Counted from the first letter of the stretch, positions 15,359 through 23,886 are shown. The stretch: 39,355 nucleotides of DNA from Acidobacteria bacterium bin61 (GCA_002238705.1 MPMW01000012.1:1-39355), one strand, 5' to 3'. Made by a program: numbers and translations. Notes: generated by a model from the sequence alone, not told the origin.

Positions 15359-16345
15359 CTAGGAGGACCCTTTGCTTGCCCGTGCCACCCTCTTGGCAAG
15401 TGCTCGAAAATCGCTGTAGCAACCCTGCACCGCGTACGTGTGCCCCCCGAGCGCGCCATCGGCAGCCTTGAGGAGGAACATGGATTTTCGCGCCTCCTGA
15501 GCGAGGGGCATGAGACTCCGAAAGTGCTTGAGCGTCCCGAGGCAGTGGATGTCGTCTTGGACCGATGGACTGTCTTCCGTGGATTCTTCCAGTACCAGGT
15601 CCCGATATGCCCCAGGGATCCGATCCATCCAGCGCTCGTAAGCCTTGACCGGTCGATCCAAACGAACCGCGTGCTGCAGCACGACATAACCGATGGGCCG
15701 CATCCCGCCGCGCGGCAGTTCCAGGCCCACCACCTTGTTTTGCCCCTTGCGGCTGGCCCATTGCTGTCTCCATCGGCGTAGCGTCGGCCCCAGATTTCGG
15801 AGTCCCTGAATGGAGTAGAGATCGGGGGCGAGTGGCACCACCACGTGGTCTGCTGCGAGGAGTGCAGCCCGGTTCAATGCCCCTGGATTTGGTCCGACAT
15901 CGACCAATATCAGGTCGGCGGCAACCTGTTTCGCGGCTTCTCGTATAGCCCGGGAAAGCGCTGAGAGGACCCGAAAGGCACGTGGCTTCCCGTCCATACA
16001 GTCCGGCCACTGACTCGACAACTCGTCCTCCGCCCCGGATAGCAGCATGTCGCCCGCGACCAGACCGATGCCTCGAGTCGGCCTGTGAACGATGGGAGCG
16101 GCGACATCACCGATTCCTTCGAGAAGCGGAAGGAGGGATGAGTAGATGGTTCCGCTGCTGCCGTTTTCCGCCCAGAGCTGCTCCATCGCGTCGTCATCGA
16201 GGAACATGCTGGTGAGGTTGGCCTGTGGATCGAGATCAGCGACGAGAACGTTGGAACCCAGTTCCGCGTACATCCATGCCAGGTGGTAGACAAGGGAGGT
16301 TTTTCCGACTCCGCCCTTGTTGTTGAAGACCGCGACGGTCTTCAT
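15359..16345 (-). CDS. Orphan ParA/Soj-type P-loop ATPase of the AlbA_2-ParA cassette
   Basis: A 328-residue ATPase starting at ATG 16345. The deviant Walker A KGGVGKTS is at residues 10-17 with the signature lysine of the MinD/ParA class. DLDPQANLT (37-45) and the hydrophobic Walker B strand LILVDVGPNPGALNRAALLAADHVVVPLAPD (about 145-175, middle part given by residues LVDVG) follow. The form DVGPN replaces the usual DxAPS of partition ParA. About 120 residues of less-conserved C-terminal sequence follow the core, with LGPTLRRW near 185 and a Tyr/Phe-rich end. No ParB gene or parS-like repeats are near, so plasmid partition is unlikely. ATG overlaps the TGA of the upstream gene (ATGA, 16342-16345), implying coupled translation and probably a joint complex. 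Confidence 0.88.
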   Translation of the reverse strand: MKTVAVFNNKGGVGKTSLVYHLAWMYAELGSNVLVADLDPQANLTSMFLDDDAMEQLWAENGSSGTIYSSLLPLLEGIGDVAAPIVHRPTRGIGLVAGDMLLSGAEDELSSQWPDCMDGKPRAFRVLSALSRAIREAAKQVAADLILVDVGPNPGALNRAALLAADHVVVPLAPDLYSIQGLRNLGPTLRRWRQQWASRKGQNKVVGLELPRGGMRPIGYVVLQHAVRLDRPVKAYERWMDRIPGAYRDLVLEESTEDSPSVQDDIHCLGTLKHFRSLMPLAQEARKSMFLLKAADGALGGHTYAVQGCYSDFRALAKRVARASKGSS

Positions 16346-17532
16346 GCCGCTTGCCTCACCGTGGCGGCCACCAGTGACGCCTGGAACTCGAACTCCGCTG
16401 CCGGATTGCCGTTCCTGGCCAACGCTTCCTGGGCGAGGCGCAGTCCGAGTCCGAAACGCTGCGCAAAGCCCAGATGATGCATGATCTCGGCGACGAGTGG
16501 ATTGCGATAGTCCGTGTCTTCGCCGCCGAAGTTCTGACGCGTCATGCGGCCGTAGAGGCCCCCTGGGCTCACGATGTCCACTCGATCCGCATACCAGTAA
16601 ATTCGAACGGGTGCGTTCGTTCCCTCGTAGGTGCGATGCATTACGGCGTTGTAGGCAAGCTGTTTCAGCGCCGCTACCGGATAATCCGGATGTCTGATTT
16701 CTCGCGGAACACCTGCGACCTGCGTCCGTACCCGAATATTGATCTCCAAGACTTCGTCCATCCGACGAAGGACATCTTCGAGGCGTCCGCTGATGGTCTT
16801 CTGGTCCAGGATCGGATCGGTGATTTCCCGGCCGGCGATGCGGAGGAACTGGACGTAGCTGCCCGGCAACCAAGCTTGCGGGTCGTGCGCGAACGCCAGT
16901 GCGGCTCCCCAGGTAGGCCGGTCGCCCTGAAGCAGACGAAGTGAGCGGAGCTGGTGGGACAGAGAACGCGCGTTCGCCTCCAACACTTCTGGGGCGATGG
17001 CTCGCGGGAGGTACTCGCGTTCGATGGAGTCCTTGTCCAGGTCCGAGTAGTGCAGGCTCCTGGTGGCTCTCCGATCGAACGGAAGGTCTGTCGCCCTCCG
17101 CCGTTCAGCAAGGAGTCGCTCATCCTCAGAAGATGCCAAGTGGACTGAGGGGCCGGCGCGGATCCATACCTCCCCTCGATAGCGGACGGGTGTGTCCAAG
17201 GAAGGGCTGACCGTGATAACCGCGACATCACAACCCTTCAGAACGCGTCGCTGGACGGTCATCGACGGGAGGGGGAGAATCGAACCTTCTCCGCGGATGT
17301 TCGATAACCGGGTCAGGAGGTCGTCCGTGATTGACAACGAAGCGCAGGAGCCGTCGTTCCGTACCCCCACGAACAAGACACCTGGCTGCTGGTTGCCCGG
17401 CAGATCGTTGGCAAACGCACAGATGTTCCGCCGGACCTTCTGGTCATCGGCAGCAGACTCCTTCCGTTCCACCTGATCCGACTCAAGATTGATCATGAGA
17501 GCCTCAAGCTCAGCGTCGGAATACGGAGTCAT
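16342..17532 (-). CDS. AlbA_2 (Schlafen-type) domain plus GHKL-ATPase-like protein
   Basis: A 396-residue protein. Residues about 15-130 form an AlbA_2/Schlafen-type domain: E-x(4)-ERKES start, RRNICAFANDLP helix and GVLFVGVRNDG strand. This domain binds nucleic acids, and in some relatives cleaves RNA. The region 150-270 is helical and unassigned. Residues about 285-390 resemble the HATPase_c_4 module: ALKQLAYNAVMHRTY (N-box Asn295), IYWYADRVDIVSPGGL, then RNPLVAEIMHHLGFAQRFGLGL. Such two-module proteins are annotated as ATP-dependent DNA helicase-related or transcriptional regulators, with no firm function. The start at 17532 has GAGGCGGC just upstream. Base composition looks modestly less GC-rich than neighbours. 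It overlaps the ParA-type gene by 4 bases. Confidence 0.85.
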   Translation of the reverse strand: MTPYSDAELEALMINLESDQVERKESAADDQKVRRNICAFANDLPGNQQPGVLFVGVRNDGSCASLSITDDLLTRLSNIRGEGSILPLPSMTVQRRVLKGCDVAVITVSPSLDTPVRYRGEVWIRAGPSVHLASSEDERLLAERRRATDLPFDRRATRSLHYSDLDKDSIEREYLPRAIAPEVLEANARSLSHQLRSLRLLQGDRPTWGAALAFAHDPQAWLPGSYVQFLRIAGREITDPILDQKTISGRLEDVLRRMDEVLEINIRVRTQVAGVPREIRHPDYPVAALKQLAYNAVMHRTYEGTNAPVRIYWYADRVDIVSPGGLYGRMTRQNFGGEDTDYRNPLVAEIMHHLGFAQRFGLGLRLAQEALARNGNPAAEFEFQASLVAATVRQAA

Positions 17533-17651
17533 GCCGCCTCAGGGATGGAACAGCGGGAGCATATTGGCCGCGGCGCCCGACACGCGTCACGAACCCTCCG
17601 CGGAATGGACGCTGGCGGCGCCGGTGGGAACGGGTCGCTGCCGTCGGCTCC
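17533..17651. other. Intergenic sequence upstream of the AlbA_2 gene
   Basis: Together with 17652-17836 this is a stretch of about 300 bases without an intact gene. This part should contain the promoter of the AlbA_2-ParA cassette. I see no convincing -35/-10 pair, operator repeat or hairpin. Transcription may also enter from the cytochrome gene upstream, which is on the same strand. Confidence 0.4.
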
Positions 17652-17738
17652 CTACTCCGGTGCCGCGTTTTCCAGGGCCGTCTCCGCGAGACGGCGGGCC
17701 GCTTCGGGCAGGCTGTCGGCGTTTCCCACGCCCGAGAA
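17652..17738 (-). pseudogene. Remnant of the C-terminus of a serine hydrolase gene
   Basis: On the minus strand, 28 codons ending in TAG encode FSGVGNADSLPEAARRLAET followed by ALENAAPE. This matches the C-terminus of the intact serine hydrolase 2.6 kb away (FSNVQSAEGLAETARRLAEA then ALEHTPEP): 15 of 28 positions are identical, without gaps. Upstream of the phenylalanine (17739 onward) the similarity stops abruptly and no start codon or hydrolase motif follows. It is therefore a truncated relic of a second serine hydrolase gene that lay where the cassette and gap now sit, and not a functional gene. The remaining 98 bases up to 17836 contain nothing recognisable. Confidence 0.75.
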
Positions 17739-17836
17739 GCGTGGCGCTGGTTGCGGGAGGACAGTGCGACGACAGGACAGGCTACACGTGGAACCCTCCT
17801 GCTTCGTCCTCGGCACCGTGAGAATGAGAAATCGGA

Positions 17837-20185
17837 CTACCGCGACAGTTCTGTCCGGACTCTCTCGAGCAGGCTTGCCGCATCCGGATCCGCCTGGAGT
17901 TCGACCAGCCGTTCGGCCCGAGGCAGCGCCTCGGACCAGCGGCCCTCCTGGACGTAGAGGATCGCCAGCGCGTTGACATGAGCCGGATTGTCCGGTTCGA
18001 GCGCTTCGGCCCGCAGGAGCGCCGCCTCCGCCTCCGCGCGCCGGTCGAGGTGCTGGAGCGCCAGCCCGTGGTTGTAATGAATGCGGGCGTTCTGCGGCAG
18101 GAGGGCCGCGGCGCGTTCGAGGTGCTCCAGGGACGCCGCGAGCTCCCCTCGCTCGGCCAGCAGCAGCCCCAGCGAGTAGTGGGCGTCGCCGGCGTCCGGC
18201 TCGACCGCGACGGCGTTTCGGAGCACGGTTTCCGCCTCCGCATTCCGGCCGAGTCGGCTGAGCAGTACCGCCAGGTTCAGGCTTGCCGGCAGAAAGGAAG
18301 GGTCGAGCGACAGCGACATCCGGTAGTCGCGGACGGCCCTTGAGAGTTCTCCGGTCGCGGTGTGAAAGTTGCCCAGGTTGTAGTGCGCGAGGGGGTTGTC
18401 CGGAACCGCGGCCGCCGCAGTTTCGTATTCGGTTCGAGCCGTTTCGAAAACAGCGCGGACGTCTCCCGTCAGCCTCGCGGCAACGGGCGCAATCCCCTCG
18501 GCCGCCTGGACCCGGACGGACCGGACGGGGTCCCCCAGGAGTCGGGCCCCCAGCCGCGAGCGATCCGGGTGAGGCAGTGCTCCGAGTCCGGCGGCCGCGG
18601 CCATGCGAACGAGCGGTGCCGGGTCCTCAAAGACTTCGGTGACCCGTGAGTAGCCGTCGGATCCAAAAGGCGCAATCTGCCGGAGCGCGGTAGCCCGCAC
18701 GATCGCCGGCTGCTCCTCGTCCCGGGCGAGGCGAATCAAGCGGTCCAGAGCGCCGGGAATCCCTTCGTGCCCGGCGGCGAGGACCTCCCCGTAGTGGGGT
18801 TCCCGGCGCCGTTCGGGGCCGTACCAGGTTGCGATCGTCTGCACGGCCCACTCCTGAGTCTGACCCGTGTGGCATGACGTGCAGACGTCCGGGCTGCCGG
18901 CCGCCATCGAGACGTCCGGGCGCGGGATTCGAAAGCTGTGGTCGCGGCGGGGATCCACCTGCATGTAGGTGCGCTCCGGCATGTGGCAGTTCACGCACCG
19001 GGCGCCGTCGCTTCCTTCGGGATGGAAGTGGTGATCCGGAGAGTTGTAGTTCTTCGCCGTGAGGGTCGGGAATCGGTCCAGTGGCGCATCGGAATGGTGG
19101 CACTGCTCGCAGACGGCATTCCCGAGCACGCGCAGCCGAAGGCTGTGCGGGTTGTGGCAGTCGGTGCACCGCACCCCCTCGGCGAACATCCGGCTCTGCA
19201 GGAACGATCCGTATTCGTAGACCTCCCCAAGAATCTGACCGTCGGCATGGTAGAACCCGGGATCGAGAAGCGTGGGGCGGAAGGCGTTCAGGAAGGCGTG
19301 GACGGGTGAGCGATCCGGGCGGATCGGCGCCCGGAGGGAATGGCAGGCCGCGCACGACTCGACCTCCCGGCCGGCGTCACCGAAACGAACCTCCAGGGCC
19401 GACTCTTCGCCGCCGCCGGCAGGGAAGGGGGTGCGCCCGTCAGCCCACTCGACGTGGCGTTTCCCGGGGCCGTGGCAGCTCTGGCAGCCGACATCGATCG
19501 CGCTCCAGGTGGTTTCGTAGGTTTGGCTGGCGGGGTCGTAATTCAATTGCAGGTCCGTCGAATGGCAGTCGGCGCAGCCGGAGTTCCAGTTCTGACGCCA
19601 TCCCGTCCAGTGAAGCGGATCGCCGGCGGGAATCGCTTCGTCGGGGTACAGGTGGAACCATTCATTCTCGACGGTGTTCCAGGCGATGCCGAGCGCCTGC
19701 AGCCGGCCGCCGGGAAGCGGGATCAGGTACTGCTGGAGAGGTTCGACGCCGAACGTGTAGCGGACTTCGAAATCCTGAAGAGTGCCGTCCGGGCCGTCGG
19801 TGTTGACGAAGAAGCCTCCGCCCCGGCGGAAGAATCGGGACTGGACCCCGAAGTGGTCGAAGGTGGCGCCGCCAAAGTCGCCGAGCACCGTTTTCTCGGT
19901 GGCCTCCTGCATTGCCCGGTCGTGATGGGAGTCGCGCCAGTCGGCGAACTGCTGCACGTGGCAGCCGCCGCAGGCCGAATCCTCAACGTAGTCTGATCCG
20001 GCCGGCGGGTCTACCTGATTCGCCGTCCCGGTCACGCCGCCGTCTTCCCGGTGGGCGGTGAATGAGGCCCAGGCAGCCACGACAGCGATCGTGAGCACCA
20101 CGGCAAGCCACCCGAGGCGCTTCCCGGTGGAAGAGCGCCGGGTCGCGGCGGCCACCGGGCGGGTTGTTCCGCGCCGCTTGCGCAA
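17837..20185 (-). CDS. Octaheme c-type cytochrome with HEAT-like and TPR regions
   Basis: A 782-residue exported multiheme protein. A basic N-terminus and one hydrophobic anchor (about 25-42) precede a cytochrome part with eight CXXCH haem sites, at residues 72, 204, 234, 278, 340, 359, 397 and 435. The arrangement resembles the cytochrome c554/doubled-CXXCH families. Residues about 470-570 are helical repeats of HEAT type (IVRATALRQIAP, LVRMAAAAGLGAL, SVRVQAAEGIAP), and about 580-775 are five TPR-like repeats (AHYNLGNFHTATG, AHYSLGLLLAERG, IHYNHGLALQHLD). The start is uncertain: the longest frame opens with a TTG at 20185, and a GTG 10 codons later is an alternative. It is the last gene of the minus-strand hydrolase cluster, 69 bases after the serine hydrolase. 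It probably transfers electrons in the periplasm, with the repeats acting as a protein-docking arm. Confidence 0.88.
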   Translation of the reverse strand: MRKRRGTTRPVAAATRRSSTGKRLGWLAVVLTIAVVAAWASFTAHREDGGVTGTANQVDPPAGSDYVEDSACGGCHVQQFADWRDSHHDRAMQEATEKTVLGDFGGATFDHFGVQSRFFRRGGGFFVNTDGPDGTLQDFEVRYTFGVEPLQQYLIPLPGGRLQALGIAWNTVENEWFHLYPDEAIPAGDPLHWTGWRQNWNSGCADCHSTDLQLNYDPASQTYETTWSAIDVGCQSCHGPGKRHVEWADGRTPFPAGGGEESALEVRFGDAGREVESCAACHSLRAPIRPDRSPVHAFLNAFRPTLLDPGFYHADGQILGEVYEYGSFLQSRMFAEGVRCTDCHNPHSLRLRVLGNAVCEQCHHSDAPLDRFPTLTAKNYNSPDHHFHPEGSDGARCVNCHMPERTYMQVDPRRDHSFRIPRPDVSMAAGSPDVCTSCHTGQTQEWAVQTIATWYGPERRREPHYGEVLAAGHEGIPGALDRLIRLARDEEQPAIVRATALRQIAPFGSDGYSRVTEVFEDPAPLVRMAAAAGLGALPHPDRSRLGARLLGDPVRSVRVQAAEGIAPVAARLTGDVRAVFETARTEYETAAAAVPDNPLAHYNLGNFHTATGELSRAVRDYRMSLSLDPSFLPASLNLAVLLSRLGRNAEAETVLRNAVAVEPDAGDAHYSLGLLLAERGELAASLEHLERAAALLPQNARIHYNHGLALQHLDRRAEAEAALLRAEALEPDNPAHVNALAILYVQEGRWSEALPRAERLVELQADPDAASLLERVRTELSR

Positions 20186-20254
20186 GTCGGAGTGCTGGTC
20201 GCGCCCGGGTCGCTGAACCGCCGACGGATTCCGGAGATGGCCCGATGGGACGGA

Positions 20255-21370
20255 TCAGGGTTCGGGCGTGTGCTCCAGGGCGGCTTCCGCCAGCCGCCGG
20301 GCCGTCTCGGCAAGACCCTCCGCGCTCTGGACGTTCGAGAACACCGCGACCGCCACTCCGCGTTCGGGGAGACGGAGCAGGCGGGTGGAACCGCCGGTGG
20401 CGCCCCCGGAGTGGGCGACCCAGGTACCCGTGTCGTCGGTCGAGATCCGCCAACCGAGCGCGTATTCGCTCATGGTCCCGTCGGCGAGCCGGTACGGAGT
20501 GGTCATCCGGTCGTGCGCATCCGCCGAGAGGATCGTCTCGGCATCCAGCGCGAGCGCGAAGCGGACGAGGTCGGGAGCCCTCGAGATCATTCCGCCGCCG
20601 GCCCACTTGATGGAGAGGTCGGCGAAGGGGGCGTTCAGGACCCCTTCGTCGTCGTCGTGTTTCACGTACTGGCGGACCCGGTTCGGGACGATTTCCCCCT
20701 GGTGCTCCAGGTAGGTCGCGTCCATTCCCGCCGGTCCCCACACGTTTTCGTGCATGTATTCGTCGAAGGTCTGTCCCGAGACGTTCTCGACGATGCCGGC
20801 CACGATGTTCCAGGCGTAGGACGAGTAGCTGTACTGCGTGCTGGGTTCGAAGAGGAGCGGGTCGTCCTTGAAGATCTCGATCGCGGCCTCGATCGTGTCG
20901 AAATGGTCCTTCATGTCCATCTCCCCCGGGTTGTAGTGGCGGATTCCCGAGGTGTGGGTCATCAGGTGGCGGACCGTGACCGGGTGCTCCTTCTCCGGGA
21001 AGGCCGGGAAGTAGGTCTGGACCTCGGCGTCGAGGTCGACGGCGCCCCGGTCCACGAGCTGCATCAGCGCGACCCCGGCGACCGGCTTCGAGATGGACGC
21101 GATCCGGTACACGCTGTCCGCGGTCGCCGGGACCCCATTCTCGACATCGGCCAGTCCCGAGGCGCCGCTCCAGATCAGCTCGCCGTCTACGGCGACCGCG
21201 GCAGAGAGACCGGGACTGCCGGCGGCGTCCCGGGCGTCCGCGACAATCGCCGCGAGCGTCTCGTCAAGGGTGGGTTCGGGTTCTGACCCGCTGCATCCGC
21301 CGAATAGTGCGAAGAGCGCTACCGCGGCCGGCAGCCGCCGGTCAGGGGTTCGGAAGGCCAGGCGATGCAT
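20255..21370 (-). CDS. Serine hydrolase of the beta-lactamase class C/LACTB family, putative lipoprotein
   Basis: Starting at ATG 21370, which has an ideal AGGAGG 7 bases upstream, gives 371 residues; the longer frame to 21424 lacks this. The N-terminus is a signal with a lipobox-like LFGGC (Cys26), suggesting lipid anchoring. The PF00144 fold shows SISK (Ser92 nucleophile, Lys95), the Tyr motif in the YSYSSYAWN segment and the HSGG triad in VAHSGGATGGS. The family includes D-aminopeptidases, esterases and LACTB-type peptidases; true beta-lactamase activity cannot be inferred. It lies 11 bases downstream of the membrane dipeptidase, so it is in an operon. Part of a paralogue's C-terminus survives at 17652-17738. 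Confidence 0.9.
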   Translation of the reverse strand: MHRLAFRTPDRRLPAAVALFALFGGCSGSEPEPTLDETLAAIVADARDAAGSPGLSAAVAVDGELIWSGASGLADVENGVPATADSVYRIASISKPVAGVALMQLVDRGAVDLDAEVQTYFPAFPEKEHPVTVRHLMTHTSGIRHYNPGEMDMKDHFDTIEAAIEIFKDDPLLFEPSTQYSYSSYAWNIVAGIVENVSGQTFDEYMHENVWGPAGMDATYLEHQGEIVPNRVRQYVKHDDDEGVLNAPFADLSIKWAGGGMISRAPDLVRFALALDAETILSADAHDRMTTPYRLADGTMSEYALGWRISTDDTGTWVAHSGGATGGSTRLLRLPERGVAVAVFSNVQSAEGLAETARRLAEAALEHTPEP

Positions 21371-21381
21371 GGCTTTGCCTC

Positions 21382-22497
21382 CTATGGATCGTTGGCGGGC
21401 AGATGGGCGGTGGCTGCCTCCCACACCCGCTCGAAATTGCCGCCGAGGATCGCCTCGACTTCATCGCTGCCGAAACCGGCCTCGGCAAGGGCTTCGGCGA
21501 TGGCTTCGAAGTTGGCCTCGTCCCCGAATCCTTCGCTGTAGGCCGACATGCCTCTCAGATCGCTTCCGATGCCCGCCGCATCCATCCCGCCGGTATCCGT
21601 GATGTGGCGGATGTGCCGCGCCATGTCGGAGACGGTGGGAACCTGGCTCCCGTTGGGCCAGATCCCGATCACGCCGCCGTCCTCGGCAATCGCGCGGATC
21701 TCGGGGTCACGAAGGTTCCGGTCTGCCTCGCCGAGCGCAAACGCCCCGGTGTGGCTGAAGATGACCGGCGCGGTGGAGAGTTCGAGGGTGTCGCGGATGG
21801 TTTCGGGGTTGGCGTGGGCGAGGTCGATCACGATCCCGAGCCGGTTGCACTCGCGCACGACCTCTCGCCCGAACTCGGTCAGACCTCCCGGGGTGTAGGG
21901 CCAGGTCTGGATGTGGCCGATCCCGTTCGGCCGAAAATGGACGAGCTGTGCCAGCGCGAGCCCCATTTCGTGCAGCTCGTGGAGCCGCTCGATCCTGCCC
22001 TCGAGCGAATCGCTGCCCTCGACCGCGGGCAGGATGGCGAGCTTGCCGTCGGACCGGGCCTGCCGCGCCTCCGCCGGCGTCCGCACGAAGACCGCATTGC
22101 CTTCGGCGACCGTCCGGGTCAGCCGTTCGAAGCGGTCGAGGGTGTATTCCCAAGGCTCTTCCGGATTGGGCCGGCGATTTCCGGATTCGATCCGGGTGCC
22201 GTCGCGCAGGACGTAACCGCCCCGATACGGAGTATCCGTGCTGATGGTCGCCACCACCGCGTCCATGCCGCGGTCCAGGTAGCGGGCGATCTCCTCGTCG
22301 CTGATCCGGGGCACGTTGGCCCGGTGGAACCGTGACGGATGGGAGTGGAGGTCGATGCGAAGCGGATCCTCATCCTGCGCCGCGGCAGGACTGACGGTGA
22401 GCGCAGATACCGAGAGACAGGCGACCGCCAGCGGCAGCGCTACCGGGGCCGGGAGCCGTCGCCGGCAGCATGCTCGCCGAACGCCGGAAACGGTCAC
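21382..22497 (-). CDS. Exported membrane dipeptidase (renal dipeptidase family, M19)
   Basis: A 371-residue zinc dipeptidase of the M19 family, which cleaves dipeptides including those with D-residues at the C-terminal position. After a basic N-terminus and signal sequence (LPLAVACLSVSALTVSPAAAQ) the TIM-barrel metal ligands are seen as DLHSHPS, the Glu of AVEGSDS, His in DLAHANPET, His in VIFSHTGA and Asp in GIGSDLRG. DLHSH replaces the more usual DGHND, which still supplies histidines. The GTG start at 22497 immediately follows the TAG of the CapA-like gene (22498-22500), so the two are coupled. With the neighbours it suggests breakdown of peptides or murein-derived dipeptides in the periplasm. 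Confidence 0.9.
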   Translation of the reverse strand: MTVSGVRRACCRRRLPAPVALPLAVACLSVSALTVSPAAAQDEDPLRIDLHSHPSRFHRANVPRISDEEIARYLDRGMDAVVATISTDTPYRGGYVLRDGTRIESGNRRPNPEEPWEYTLDRFERLTRTVAEGNAVFVRTPAEARQARSDGKLAILPAVEGSDSLEGRIERLHELHEMGLALAQLVHFRPNGIGHIQTWPYTPGGLTEFGREVVRECNRLGIVIDLAHANPETIRDTLELSTAPVIFSHTGAFALGEADRNLRDPEIRAIAEDGGVIGIWPNGSQVPTVSDMARHIRHITDTGGMDAAGIGSDLRGMSAYSEGFGDEANFEAIAEALAEAGFGSDEVEAILGGNFERVWEAATAHLPANDP

Positions 22498-23886
22498 CTA
22501 CTCCTGTGCGTCGGTGGTTTCCATCGGCAGCACCACCCGGGCGACGCCGTCCCTGATTTCGAACTGCGTCCCGTAGGGCTCCGAGAGGCGCACCAGATCC
22601 TGCAGGATCTTGTCGGCGAGTTCGCCCTCGGCCATCATCGGCCGGCCGCGAACGTGGCGTGGCTGACCGAATCCGAGGTCGATCGGGTGGAGCGTCAACT
22701 CGACGAGCTGCTGGCCGCTCCACTCCGGCACCGCGATGACCGCTTCCCAGATCTCGGGGATAGCCGGGAATCCGGTGGTGTCGTTGTTGTAACGGGCCTC
22801 GTTGAAGTCGGCGAGGCCATCGCCCTCGCCGAGCCCGAACCGGTGGTAGTTCTCGTAGGGGAGGCGTTGCAGCGTCTCGTTCTGGAACACGAAGTCGCCG
22901 AGGCTGTAGAGAATCGGCGCCCCTTTGTACATCTCGATGGCGCGCAGCGCATGGGGGCCGTGCCCCACGAAGACCGAGGCGCCGGCGTCCACCATCGCCC
23001 GGGCGAAGGTCTCGAGGAACTGGGCGGGGACCATGCGGCTGTCAGGGCCGGGCCGGCCCTCGTGCGCGTGGATCGTCACCATGACGTAATCGGCCTGGCG
23101 CTTGGCATTGCTGACGATCATGGCGATCTCCGCCATGTCCTCGGGGTGCGGCTCGGTCCGTACCCCGGGCGCGTCCGCGAGTTCGAACCGGTTGCGGAGG
23201 AAATTCAGCCTGTCCCCTGACGCGGGCGGGTTCATCTTGAGGTCGCGCATGGTGGCGCGGACGCCCTCGAGCTGCTCCCTGGTGACCTCGTAGGTGCGGA
23301 TGTGCCGCAGGGGACTCAGGCCCGGCCGCGGCGGGATGTCGTCACGCGACTTGCCCGCCATCGAATGGCCGGGGAAGGTCGAGGCAAGCGAAATCATCGC
23401 CACCCGGCCGTCCTTCGTCTCGATGAATTTGGCTTCGCGGGCCTCCGCAAGGCTGCGTCCCACTCCCGCGGCGACGATGCCGGCTTCCCGGATGTACTTC
23501 TCGGTGAGCAGCATGGCCGGCGGTCCGTAATCCCCGGAGTGGTTGTTGGCCAGCGATCCGATGTCGATCCCGGCCCAGACGAACTCCTTGACCAGTTCGG
23601 GCTGGGCCCGCATGTAGGTGCCCCCGCTGGAACTCATCGGGTAGGACTCCCAGTCGTGGAAGAGGACCTCCACGTTGGTGAACGCCAGGTCGGCGCCCCG
23701 CAGGAGATCGACCATCCGCAGGAACTGCGGCTCCTCGTACACACTCAGCTTGCGGGTGATGATCGAATCCCCCGTCAGCGCCATGGTGAAGCGTTCCTGG
23801 GCGAGGGACTCGGCCGCGAGTCCGGCGGGCAGGGCGCCCGCCGCGAGGGCGAGGAGAAATCGGGATGTTCTTGTCTTGTTGGCCAT
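22498..23886 (-). CDS. CapA-family protein (PGA_cap metallophosphatase fold)
   Basis: A 462-residue exported protein of the CapA/PGA_cap family, which is named after the poly-gamma-glutamate capsule gene; most members have no proven role. A signal peptide (RFLLALAAGALPAGLAA, ending ESLAQ) precedes the metallophosphatase-like fold. Landmarks are LTGDSIITR, the NVEV segment, GIDIGSLANNHSGDYG, VTIHAHEG and the strongly conserved VGHGPHALRAIEMYKGAPILYSLGDFVF stretch (key residues GHGPH and LGDFVF). Capsule synthesis is unlikely because capB/capC partners are absent. Its neighbours are an M20 amidohydrolase upstream and an M19 dipeptidase downstream, pointing to amide or glutamyl-peptide processing. 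ATG 23886 has GGAGG 9 bases before it. Confidence 0.87.
   Translation of the reverse strand: MANKTRTSRFLLALAAGALPAGLAAESLAQERFTMALTGDSIITRKLSVYEEPQFLRMVDLLRGADLAFTNVEVLFHDWESYPMSSSGGTYMRAQPELVKEFVWAGIDIGSLANNHSGDYGPPAMLLTEKYIREAGIVAAGVGRSLAEAREAKFIETKDGRVAMISLASTFPGHSMAGKSRDDIPPRPGLSPLRHIRTYEVTREQLEGVRATMRDLKMNPPASGDRLNFLRNRFELADAPGVRTEPHPEDMAEIAMIVSNAKRQADYVMVTIHAHEGRPGPDSRMVPAQFLETFARAMVDAGASVFVGHGPHALRAIEMYKGAPILYSLGDFVFQNETLQRLPYENYHRFGLGEGDGLADFNEARYNNDTTGFPAIPEIWEAVIAVPEWSGQQLVELTLHPIDLGFGQPRHVRGRPMMAEGELADKILQDLVRLSEPYGTQFEIRDGVARVVLPMETTDAQE

Noticed and set aside
15359-16345. Plasmid partition locus (parA)
   Set aside because: There is no parB gene, no parS-like repeats and no replication gene, and the ParA-type protein has an atypical Walker B region and is coupled to an AlbA_2 protein.
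20255-21370. Antibiotic-resistance beta-lactamase
   Set aside because: The SxxK and HSGG motifs place it in the broad PF00144 family, but lipobox, context and divergent Tyr motif fit peptidase or esterase relatives; resistance cannot be inferred.
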